NCBI GenBank assembly: GCA_002390045.1
Contig: DGSB01000046.1
Span: forward strand, 1-24,509
Reading direction: 5' to 3'
From: Fibrobacter sp. UBA4373
Lineage (GTDB): Bacteria; Fibrobacterota; Fibrobacteria; Fibrobacterales; Fibrobacteraceae
Length of the DNA stretch: 24,509 bases
The first letter of the stretch is position 1, and each line of letters starts with the position of its first letter. The notes beneath the pieces were generated by a model. That model had not been told where the DNA came from. It did not search any database and worked only from the letters and a program-made list of their open reading frames with translations. Both the position numbers and the translations under genes were made by a program. Positions 1 to 6,688 of the stretch are shown here, piece by piece.

Positions 1-176
1 TGGATGTTGTGGCTTTCAAAATGCCATACCGCATTTCGCATATGAAGATCCGTGCAATCCACCGGACCGTTTTTATTCGCTTCGTCTTGATGACGGCTAT
101 AATTCGAGCAAGATGCGATCAAAAACGCACCTGCTACGAAAAAGCCGATTTTCAATGTTGCCGAGATTTTTTTCAT
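1..176 (-). CDS. Putative lipoprotein, 5' part only (runs off the left edge)
   Basis: This reading frame starts at the ATG complementary to 174-176 and stays open to the window edge (58 full codons). The protein begins MKKISATLKIGFFVAGAFLI followed by ASCSNYS. That is a basic n-region, a hydrophobic stretch and a lipobox ending in Cys23, so it is very likely an exported, lipid-modified envelope protein. The mature part seen so far is polar, with one further Cys (VDCTD). I do not recognise a family from this fragment. The ribosome site is weak (TGGGG about 6 nt before the ATG). The gene lies just downstream of the large secreted protein on the same strand, and a terminator-like hairpin (190-233) ends only 13 nt before its start. 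Either it depends on readthrough or it has a promoter hidden in the upstream gene. Confidence 0.75.
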   Translation of the reverse strand, partial: MKKISATLKIGFFVAGAFLIASCSNYSRHQDEANKNGPVDCTDLHMRNAVWHFESHNI

Positions 177-189
177 ATTTACCCCATTT

Positions 190-233
190 AAAAAAGGAAA
201 ACGCCACAGCTAAAAATTCACCATGACGTTTTC
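190..233 (-). terminator. Rho-independent terminator or attenuator after the 881-residue protein gene
   Basis: On the minus strand the arms GAAAACGTCATGG (233-221) and CTGTGGCGTTTTC (209-197) pair over 13 positions, with three G-T wobbles, around an 11-nt loop. One C and then six T (195-190) follow. It lies 16 nt after the stop of the gene at 249-2894 and 13 nt before the next start codon, so it could also act as an attenuator for the lipoprotein gene. Confidence 0.75.
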
Positions 234-248
234 AGTTGACATTTGAAT

Positions 249-2894
249 TTACCGAAGAGCTTCCGAATTCAAGATCCATTGCGAGCGATTCACTCGAAGA
301 ACCGTCTTGCCAGCCACTCGCGTAGCCGCTTCACGCACTTCGGATTCCGAAGCCGGGAGACGTCCCTGCCAGAGCACATGACCCTTCATATCGTAGAGCT
401 TTGCAATCCCCTGATCTTTAGAAATCGCCTGCTGCCAAGACAAATTCTTTGCCAAGGTCATCTTCGGGGCAATACCGAGCTTACCACCGACGTCGATAAA
501 GATTGCCGAAATGGAAGATTCTCCCGAAGAGTCCGTTGCCTGGACACGTACCACATACAGGGCTTCAAGAATCGTATCGTTTACCACTGCCGGAGTAATG
601 GTCAAGATAGAGCCATCCAGATCCGTGCTAAAGACTCCCGAAGCATTCGTGACCTTGTACGTAAGAGGTTCTTCATCCGGATCCGAAATAAGCGTGTCCA
701 AATCCAATTCAAGAACGAAATCATGCGTTTCCATGAGAACGAGAGTATCGACCGTCGTGCTCGGCTTGTCGTTCACCGGATTCAAGTAGACGTGAATCTT
801 AAAGCTTGTCGAGCCGGCGATACTATCCGTTGCAGTTACCGTCACATATGCGTCACCAAACGCATTTCTTTCGGATTTAATCGACAAGACACCGGCTGCC
901 GAAATCGACGGAATCAGCTTGCCGTCATCACTTTCGACGCTCAGGTAAATCTTATCGCCGTCCGGATCGGTAAACCAAGTTTTCGTTTCCGACGACTTGA
1001 AGGTAATCGGCGATGTAAAGTCTTCAGAGCGAACGAGAGTATCGAACGCATCTGTTTCCACAGCAATCACCGGAGCATCGTTTCGATCCTGGACATCCAA
1101 ACGGACAATCGCAACCGCTGACGTATCGTCTTTCGAGTTAACCACAGCGTAGCTAAAGGAATCAGCACCGACAAAATCCGCATCCGGAGTATACGTGAAG
1201 GAGCCATTCTCATTCAATTTAACCGTGCCGTTAACTGCATCGTCCACCAAGAAAGCGATTAATTCATCCGTCAAGTCATCCGGGTTCACATCGTTCTGCA
1301 AGACGCCTTTCTTGGCCGCAATTGTCACGACGCTATCTTCGAACATTTTATATTCATCATCACGCGCTTTCGGTTTATCACTGACCGCGTTAATCGTCAC
1401 ATCGAAGGTTACCTTCGCCGTATCCACGCCATCGGTTCCATAAAGTGTCACCGTTGAAACACCATTCGCATCTTCTACCGCAGAAAATTCAACATAATGC
1501 TTCGACTGGAAAGTCGTAACATTCACCTGAATCAAGCCATCACTATAAGCACCGATGGTGATTGGATCTCCGTCTATATCGCTAAAGGCAATTTGTGTAT
1601 TCGAGAAAATGACAGTCGTGTTCTCAAAATCTTCATCAAAGACAAGACCATTGAGGACTTCATCGTCATTCACCTTCACCGTCGGAGCATCGTTCACACA
1701 TTTAACAAGAATCGTGACTTTCGCAGCAGCACTTGTTCGATTTGTTTCATCCTTCAACGTATAATACCAATAATCCAGACCGCAGAATTCTTCGTTCGGA
1801 GTATAGGTGAAGGATCCGTCAGAAACATCCAGGTTCAAAGTTCCTTTCTGAGGAACAGTTACGGATTCCCCATCAATAGAGAAGTCATTCTTATCAATAT
1901 CCCTATCGTTTACAAGGACACCGTGCTTATAGTCCACAGTCAGAACGTTATCTTCATCGACTTCATAAGAATCATTTGCCGCTATCGGAGCGTTTTCCGT
2001 ATTTTGAACATTGACCTGAAATACATAGGAAACGGTATCCTTTCCATCGTTCGCCTTAATCGTCACAAGAGCTTCGCCATCGACGTTGGCTGTCGGCACA
2101 AAATGAAGGACGTCTTTCTGGGTAAAAGCCGTCGACGTTTCGACCAAAGAGAGGTAAGAAGAATTTGTAATCTTCACGGATACGTCCAAAACGTCGCCAT
2201 CTTCATCGTAAAAGACTTTAGAAAGATCGAGCGTCAGAGTATCCGATTCCGGAAGATCCACGATATCTTCCGAACCGTCTGCGTACGGAGAAAGAAGGAC
2301 TGGCGCGTAGGTGACGCAAGAATCGCTCAAGATAATCGAAGAAAGAGTCAGAGTATTGGTCGTTGATCCATAGGTTTTAGCATGGGTGTTCTTGTAAGAA
2401 AACTGCATGCCGAGTTGCTTATCTACATTCCATTTAATCGTTGTCGTCGACTTCCAATCCTGGACAAGATCAGCAAATGCGACAAAATACTTTTTGAAAT
2501 TTGCCGAAGCGGCAAGGAGCGTTCCGTAGTAATTGTCATCGGTAATCGTCGACTGTCTAAAGTCCAGACGTACAGGATAATCGGCCTTGTAAGTCAAGCA
2601 GACACCCTTGTAGCTTGCAAGGGAAATCTCCGTATCTTTATAAGCCGCATTCTGCTTCCACGTGAGGCTGTAACCAGCGCCATTATTGCTTGATGTCGAC
2701 ACCGTGTAATCAATTACCCGGTAAGAGTTCACGATGTTCGTATCGAGCGAAGCTCCCGTGCCATACGTGTATCCATACCAATAGGCCGGAGCCATAGCGC
2801 CGTCCCCTTCCGCTGCCGTCCACACAGTATCCGTGGCAGCAAAAGTCAAACCGACACTGGCCAAAACAGCAAATCCAACTGTCGATAATTTCAT
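249..2894 (-). CDS. Secreted modular surface protein with six cadherin/Ig-like repeats
   Basis: 881 residues. A Sec signal peptide (1-19, cleavage near TFA-ATD) is followed by a Trp/Tyr-rich beta-type domain (about 22-195) resembling carbohydrate- or surface-binding modules of secreted Fibrobacter proteins; that likeness is an inference. Six modules of roughly 100 residues follow, starting near 197, 301, 401, 504, 605 and 707. Several begin with NDAP or DKP and carry acidic calcium-type motifs (DEDGD 230-234, DIDGD 439-443, DPDGD 643-647, DPDEE 738-742). Modules 2 and 4 contain GSFTYTP and GVLxND, typical of VCBS/tandem-95-like repeats. The last 65 residues (LYDMKGHVLWQG and onward) resemble a short C-terminal sorting domain of the type IX kind. 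A strong ribosome site (GAAGGAGAT) lies 6 nt before the ATG. Likely role: adhesion or substrate contact at the cell surface; the ligand is unknown. Confidence 0.85.
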   Translation of the reverse strand: MKLSTVGFAVLASVGLTFAATDTVWTAAEGDGAMAPAYWYGYTYGTGASLDTNIVNSYRVIDYTVSTSSNNGAGYSLTWKQNAAYKDTEISLASYKGVCLTYKADYPVRLDFRQSTITDDNYYGTLLAASANFKKYFVAFADLVQDWKSTTTIKWNVDKQLGMQFSYKNTHAKTYGSTTNTLTLSSIILSDSCVTYAPVLLSPYADGSEDIVDLPESDTLTLDLSKVFYDEDGDVLDVSVKITNSSYLSLVETSTAFTQKDVLHFVPTANVDGEALVTIKANDGKDTVSYVFQVNVQNTENAPIAANDSYEVDEDNVLTVDYKHGVLVNDRDIDKNDFSIDGESVTVPQKGTLNLDVSDGSFTYTPNEEFCGLDYWYYTLKDETNRTSAAAKVTILVKCVNDAPTVKVNDDEVLNGLVFDEDFENTTVIFSNTQIAFSDIDGDPITIGAYSDGLIQVNVTTFQSKHYVEFSAVEDANGVSTVTLYGTDGVDTAKVTFDVTINAVSDKPKARDDEYKMFEDSVVTIAAKKGVLQNDVNPDDLTDELIAFLVDDAVNGTVKLNENGSFTYTPDADFVGADSFSYAVVNSKDDTSAVAIVRLDVQDRNDAPVIAVETDAFDTLVRSEDFTSPITFKSSETKTWFTDPDGDKIYLSVESDDGKLIPSISAAGVLSIKSERNAFGDAYVTVTATDSIAGSTSFKIHVYLNPVNDKPSTTVDTLVLMETHDFVLELDLDTLISDPDEEPLTYKVTNASGVFSTDLDGSILTITPAVVNDTILEALYVVRVQATDSSGESSISAIFIDVGGKLGIAPKMTLAKNLSWQQAISKDQGIAKLYDMKGHVLWQGRLPASESEVREAATRVAGKTVLRVNRSQWILNSEALR

Positions 2895-2920
2895 AACGAT
2901 CTCCTTCGATTACAATCTTA

Positions 2921-2944
2921 CATACAAATTTAGGAATTTGTATG
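2921..2944. repeat. AT-rich inverted repeat upstream of the surface protein gene
   Basis: Two perfect 10-bp arms, CATACAAATT (2921-2930) and AATTTGTATG (2935-2944), are separated by 4 bp. A T-run follows on the plus strand, but no plus-strand gene ends here, so an operator or messenger 5' hairpin is more likely than a terminator. It overlaps the promoter-like box of the surface protein gene. Confidence 0.6.
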
Positions 2945-2954
2945 TTTTTTGCAA
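2925..2954 (-). promoter_or_regulatory. Candidate promoter of the surface protein gene
   Basis: The minus strand has TAAATTTG (2932-2925), matching the TAnnTTTG -7 box known from Bacteroidetes, with TTGC (2954-2951) 18 nt upstream of it. Transcription would begin about 25-30 nt before the ATG and include the GAAGGAGAT ribosome site. Use of this promoter type in Fibrobacter is assumed by analogy. Confidence 0.45.
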
Positions 2955-2956
2955 GT

Positions 2957-3154
2957 TTATTCCCAAATTTCACCGGGAAGTTTGGAAATATCGCGAAAAT
3001 CCAATTTTTGAGGGCCTGGATTCGAAACCGAAGTGAGTTTAGCGAGCGGCTTCCCCGCCCTTTCGATAACGACATCTTCCCCTTTCAGTGCGACCTGATT
3101 CAGCAAGTCACCAAACCCTTTTCGCGCTTCCATCGCAGAAACGATCTTTGCCAT
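2957..3154 (-). CDS. Phd/YefM-family antitoxin-like protein, no toxin partner visible
   Basis: 65 residues. The N-terminal part (MAKIVSAMEARKGFGDLLNQ, then VALKGEDVVIERAGKPLAKL) has the Phd/YefM pattern: a short beta strand, a helix with the ARxxFxxLLxxV spacing, and a VxIxRxGKPxAxL strand. In known members this half dimerises and binds operator DNA, and the C-terminal tail wraps a toxin such as Doc, RelE/YoeB or a PIN nuclease. The tail here ends in LPGEIWE and could bind a partner. The start codon overlaps the stop of the OmpA-like gene (TAATG), implying coupled translation. No RelE, Doc or PIN frame lies on either side; the next gene on this strand is the secreted modular protein. Family assignment is fairly secure, but the function as an antitoxin is unproven. 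Confidence 0.8.
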   Translation of the reverse strand: MAKIVSAMEARKGFGDLLNQVALKGEDVVIERAGKPLAKLTSVSNPGPQKLDFRDISKLPGEIWE

Positions 3155-4140
3155 TAAAGAACCTTGTCCTTGATCACCAAGTCCACACGGCGATTCTTTT
3201 GACGGCCTTCTTTCGTCGAATTGTCCGCAACGGGCTTACTCATGCCATAACCTTTGGAACTCAAACGTTTAGCATCGATTCCCTGTTCCACTAAGAACTG
3301 GAGAACATTTTGCGCGCGTTGCTCCGAAAGCTTCAAATTATGTTCTTCCGAACCCGTATTATCCGTATGGCCTTCCACAGAAACGTTCAATTCCTGATAA
3401 ACGGAAAGAATGCCTGCGACTCGGGCAAGGCTCGTTTTTAAATCCGACTTGAGAGAGGCTTTGTCAACATCGAATAAAATGTCCGACATCGAAAGGATAA
3501 TGCCGCGAGCATCTTCCGTCACCTGAATGAGCTTAGACTGCAATTCGTTCAGTTTGTTCTTGGCTTCATTTTGGCGAGCTTCCGCTTTAGCACGTTCTTC
3601 GAGCAAGAGCTTATTCAAGGAATCTTCACGAGCCTTTGCCTGTTCCGCCTGAAGCGCTTCTCGGGCAGCGGCCGCTCCCATCGCGGAATCCATGGCGGAA
3701 TTCGTCTGGGCGAGCTTCGCGCGTTCCGCCATCAAATCCTCTTCCAGATTCGATGCACGCCCGCTACGCACTTCGCCGATTTTTTCCTGAATTTTTCGGA
3801 TGGAATCGCGCACGGCGAGCTGTTTTTTACGATTTGCAGCCAGGGAATTTCTGGAATTTTGCGCGGCGATTTGCGACTTGATAATCTGCACATAAAGTTT
3901 GCAGGATTCTTCCTTCGAAGCGATACGCGCATCCTTCGGATTCTTTTGTTTTAAGGCTTCCACCGTAGCGGCCGAGGCTCTCGCCTCTGCAATCGTCAGG
4001 CGAATTTGGGCAGATCCCTGCGGGAGCGACTTTTCAAGGGCATCGATTTCCTGCGAGCAAGAAGACGATTCTTCGGCAAAAGCGCCGGCAAAAAGCGAAG
4101 AAACCGTCAAGGCCATTACAAAAAGTTTTGTCCACTTCAT
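3154..4140 (-). CDS. OmpA-family peptidoglycan-binding envelope protein with coiled coil
   Basis: 328 residues. Residues 1-22 form a Sec signal peptide (FAGAFA-EES). Residues about 30-210 are Ala, Glu, Lys and Gln rich and predicted helical or coiled-coil by eye, like DUF4398-type stalks. The C-terminal OmpA domain (about 215-325) carries the pattern GHTDNTG (257-263), NLKLSEQRAQNV (268-279) and NRRVDLVI (316-323). Asp260 and Arg275 sit at the positions that bind diaminopimelate in Acinetobacter OmpA. It should tie the outer membrane or a periplasmic complex to the cell wall. The ATG overlaps the stop of the preceding lipoprotein gene (ATGA), and its stop overlaps the Phd-like gene, so the three form one translationally coupled unit. 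Confidence 0.9.
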   Translation of the reverse strand: MKWTKLFVMALTVSSLFAGAFAEESSSCSQEIDALEKSLPQGSAQIRLTIAEARASAATVEALKQKNPKDARIASKEESCKLYVQIIKSQIAAQNSRNSLAANRKKQLAVRDSIRKIQEKIGEVRSGRASNLEEDLMAERAKLAQTNSAMDSAMGAAAAREALQAEQAKAREDSLNKLLLEERAKAEARQNEAKNKLNELQSKLIQVTEDARGIILSMSDILFDVDKASLKSDLKTSLARVAGILSVYQELNVSVEGHTDNTGSEEHNLKLSEQRAQNVLQFLVEQGIDAKRLSSKGYGMSKPVADNSTKEGRQKNRRVDLVIKDKVL

Positions 4141-4535
4141 TTTACAGTCTCCTTGCCCTTACTTTCATTATCCAGAATACTTTCATAAAGTTTCTGCGAT
4201 TCCATATCGCCAAGTAATTCCTTCGACGCAGACGAATCCGCGAGAGCCGCATCCTTGGCCTCCTTTTCAGCAAAAGCCAAACGATATCCTAAGCGACTAC
4301 GTTCTGCGGCATCATAGGCTTCATCTGTTTTGCCGTTTTCCGAAAGCTGTTTCGCAAGGGCCAAATCCTTTTCGGCCTGGACAGCCGTCGAAGAATGGAT
4401 TCCTTCTGCCTTTGCCGCGCGATTCATTCCGTCCGCTTCGATAATCGAAGTGGCAAGCAGATCCTTGTTTCCTGCGCAACCAGCGGCAAGCACCGCAAAA
4501 AGTCCGCAAATCAAAAGTTTCCTTTTCACCGTCAT
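4137..4535 (-). CDS. DUF4398-like small lipoprotein
   Basis: 132 residues from the ATG at 4535. The sequence begins MTVKRKLLICGLFAVLAAGC with a clear lipobox (LAAGC). The mature part is a helical Ala/Glu/Lys-rich repeat (KAEGIHSSTAVQAEKDLALA, KQLSENGKTDEAYDAAERSR) like DUF4398 proteins, which commonly sit beside OmpA-domain genes. It is likely an outer-membrane-anchored partner of the OmpA-like protein, its coupled downstream neighbour (4-nt ATGA overlap). The ribosome site AAGGAG is only 1 nt from the ATG but 7 nt from an in-frame GTG at 4529 (start VKRKLL), so the GTG may be the true start. A longer frame up to 4577 would place residues MYYLIGFVYEAIRS ahead of the signal peptide and is unlikely. 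Confidence 0.75.
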   Translation of the reverse strand: MTVKRKLLICGLFAVLAAGCAGNKDLLATSIIEADGMNRAAKAEGIHSSTAVQAEKDLALAKQLSENGKTDEAYDAAERSRLGYRLAFAEKEAKDAALADSSASKELLGDMESQKLYESILDNESKGKETVK

Positions 4536-4580
4536 ACTCCTTATAGCTTCATAGACAAACCCGATTAAATAATACATATT

Positions 4581-5879
4581 ATGAAAGTTATGGAAAAAAC
4601 CTTCGCCGTCAGCAAGTACCTTTCTGCCGTCAAAAAATTGATTACGTCACAGATTCCCCCGATCTGGGTCAATGGCGTCATCACGCAGATTACGGAACGC
4701 GGCCGCATGGTTTACCTAAGCATTGCGGAATTTCCCGAAAACGACGTAAAACCGGTCGCAAAACTCGACCTTTACATGTTCGCCGGGGAATACGCTCAAA
4801 TGCTTTCCCTTTTAAGAGAACTCCCGACGCCATTCGTTCTCAAAGAGCAGCTCAAAGTCAACCTTTTCGTCGAAGCGGATTTTTATATCGGCAGCGGAAA
4901 ATTCCAGTGCCACGTCAAAAATATCGATCCGAACTTCACGATCGGGGAACTCGCCAAAACAAAGCAGGCCATTCTCCAACGGCTGGAAAAGGAAGGCCTG
5001 CTCAACCGCAACAAGGCGCTTCCTTTTGCCAAATTGCCGTTCAAAGTCGGGCTGATCACCGGAGAAACAACCGCCGCGTTCAAAGATTTTACGACAACGC
5101 TCGCAAATTCCGGCTTCGCTTTCGAAGTCATTCCAAGCTATGCAAAAATGCAAGGAAACGAGACCGAATCGACAGTCCTCGCCGCCCTTGCAGAGCTATC
5201 TAAAATTCCCGATTTGGACGTTGTCTGTATCGTACGCGGAGGCGGTTCCAAGACCGACCTGAACTATTTCGACAGCGAAGCGCTCTGCCGCGCAATCGCC
5301 CTTTTTCCCGTCCCCGTTCTCACGGGAATCGGGCATCAGATCGACGAAAGCCTCGTGGATAAAGTTTCCTTCCGCAGTTGCATCACGCCGACGGACTCGG
5401 CAAAATTTCTGGTGTCTCGCGCCGAAGAAGCCAAACGGTCCCTCCAAGAAATCTTATTGCAAATCGCGGCGGCATCCCAACAAAAGCTTTCCAGATCCAA
5501 GGATCGATTGCACCGCACCGAAACCAGGATTTCCATTCTCTTCGGCAAGCGTCTGGCAACCGAACGTCAAAAGCTTTCCGCAATCATCCGCGATATCGCA
5601 CGCGCTCCGGAACGCACGCTCGAGCGAGAACGCGAAAAGCTCCGTCGCGACGTAGAAGGCCTAAAGTTCGGCGTGCAAAAGATCATCGCCCTGCAAAAGG
5701 CAAAGTTTGAACTTGTCGAAGCAAAAGTCCAGTCAAATGACCCGAAGCGTATTCTTGCGCGCGGGTACACTTATACAACGGGTAAAAACGGACTTGTCAA
5801 AAGTGCAGCCAGCGTCCAGTCTGGCGAAGAGCTTTTAATGCATTTCGCCGACGGAAACGTTTCTGTCGTTGCCAAATAA
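4581..5879 (+). CDS. xseA: Exodeoxyribonuclease VII large subunit
   Basis: 432 residues, close to the usual 400-460. XseA with several XseB chains forms ExoVII, which degrades single-stranded DNA into short oligonucleotides in the cytoplasm during repair. The N-terminal OB-fold (about 8-110; PPIWVNGVITQITERGRMVY) is followed by the catalytic region: GLITGETTAAFKDF, CIVRGGGS (RGGGS at 219-223), and GIGHQID with the GHxxD motif at 251-255. A long basic coiled coil follows (about 280-390), then a C-terminal segment with RGYTYTT. No xseB is seen next to it. The gene diverges from the DUF4398 lipoprotein with 45 bp between them and has no clear ribosome site (AATAATACATATT precedes the ATG). A second ATG at 4590 (MEKTFAVSKYL) fits the family start equally well. 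Confidence 0.92.
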   Translation: MKVMEKTFAVSKYLSAVKKLITSQIPPIWVNGVITQITERGRMVYLSIAEFPENDVKPVAKLDLYMFAGEYAQMLSLLRELPTPFVLKEQLKVNLFVEADFYIGSGKFQCHVKNIDPNFTIGELAKTKQAILQRLEKEGLLNRNKALPFAKLPFKVGLITGETTAAFKDFTTTLANSGFAFEVIPSYAKMQGNETESTVLAALAELSKIPDLDVVCIVRGGGSKTDLNYFDSEALCRAIALFPVPVLTGIGHQIDESLVDKVSFRSCITPTDSAKFLVSRAEEAKRSLQEILLQIAAASQQKLSRSKDRLHRTETRISILFGKRLATERQKLSAIIRDIARAPERTLEREREKLRRDVEGLKFGVQKIIALQKAKFELVEAKVQSNDPKRILARGYTYTTGKNGLVKSAASVQSGEELLMHFADGNVSVVAK

Positions 5880-5881
5880 AA

Positions 5882-5904
5882 AAGCCTCGCCACAGCGAAG
5901 CCTT
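5882..5904 (-). terminator. Terminator between convergent xseA and pflA
   Basis: On the minus strand AAGGCTTCGC (5904-5895) pairs with GCGAGGCTTT (5890-5881) around the loop TGTG, with two G-T wobbles. More T follows. It terminates the pflB-pflA messenger 28 nt after the pflA stop and may also serve xseA from the other side, although its arms pair less well in that direction. Confidence 0.7.
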
Positions 5905-5931
5905 CCCCATTTTAATATAATCCGGCAATTT

Positions 5932-6681
5932 TTAAGAGTAATCCGGAAAATCTTTTACATGCAGGATTTCTTCCGCATGTTTGATTTGTTCCTGCGTCGG
6001 AGCGATTGCATCTGTCAGCGAATAAGGAATTCCCAGTTCCTGCCACTTTGGAATGGCAAAAGCATGGTAAGGCAGGACTTCAACGCGACGGACAGACGGA
6101 AGCGTCTTAATAAACTCGTAGGTGTTCGTCAAATCTTCATCGCTGTCAGTGAGTCCAGGAACAAGAACGCGCCGTACCCAAATCGGGATGTTCTTGTCCG
6201 AAATATAACGAGCCATCTCCAAAATGTTCTCATTCGGCTGGCGAGTCAATTTTTTATGTCCCTCGCTGTCGAACATTTTCAAATCCAAAAGAACAATCGA
6301 TGTTGCCGCCAAAAGACGGTCGAACTTTGCCAAATACTCTGGAGTATTTTCAAACGGATTTCCGCTCGTATCCAAAGCCGTATTGACATGATGCTCGTGG
6401 CAAATTTCAAAAAATTCTGTTAAAAAATCCAACTGGAGAAGAGGCTCGCCACCGCTCACGGTAACGCCGCCATTGTTCTTCCAGTAAGATTTGTAACGAT
6501 AGACCAAAGAAAAAAGCTCCTGAGGCGTGTACAGGGTACCGCCTTCGGAGCAATTCCAAGTTTCCGGATTGTGACAATAACGACAACGCATGCGGCAGCC
6601 TTGCGTAAACACAACGCACCGCACACCAGGGCCATCCACGAGACCAAAAGATTCCAGTTTCTGAATGCGCCCCGTCGTCAT
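5932..6681 (-). CDS. pflA: Pyruvate formate-lyase activating enzyme (radical SAM)
   Basis: 249 residues, the usual length (E. coli 246). It uses a [4Fe-4S] cluster and S-adenosylmethionine to generate the glycyl radical on pyruvate formate-lyase in the cytoplasm. The radical SAM motif CxxxCxxC is Cys29, Cys33 and Cys36 (CRMRCRYC), the same numbering as in the E. coli enzyme. The N-terminal signature ESFGLVDGPGVRCVVFTQGC and the GGVTVSGGEPLLQ stretch (SAM-binding GGE) are intact. It starts 7 nt after pflB ends, with no clear ribosome site of its own (GAAAG about 16 nt upstream), so translation probably depends on pflB. A terminator follows at 5882-5904. Confidence 0.96.
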   Translation of the reverse strand: MTTGRIQKLESFGLVDGPGVRCVVFTQGCRMRCRYCHNPETWNCSEGGTLYTPQELFSLVYRYKSYWKNNGGVTVSGGEPLLQLDFLTEFFEICHEHHVNTALDTSGNPFENTPEYLAKFDRLLAATSIVLLDLKMFDSEGHKKLTRQPNENILEMARYISDKNIPIWVRRVLVPGLTDSDEDLTNTYEFIKTLPSVRRVEVLPYHAFAIPKWQELGIPYSLTDAIAPTQEQIKHAEEILHVKDFPDYS

Positions 6682-6688
6682 CGGTCAA

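Noticed and set aside
9..191. 60-codon plus-strand frame at the left edge
   Set aside because: The opposite strand encodes a clear lipoprotein signal with lipobox in the same place.
243..2366. Two long plus-strand frames (292 and 289 codons) across the surface protein gene
   Set aside because: They are antisense to a protein with a signal peptide, ribosome site and clear repeat modules; the translations show no recognisable domain.
2935..2950. Plus-strand terminator at the AT-rich palindrome
   Set aside because: No plus-strand gene ends upstream, so the T-run after the palindrome is more likely incidental to the minus-strand promoter region.
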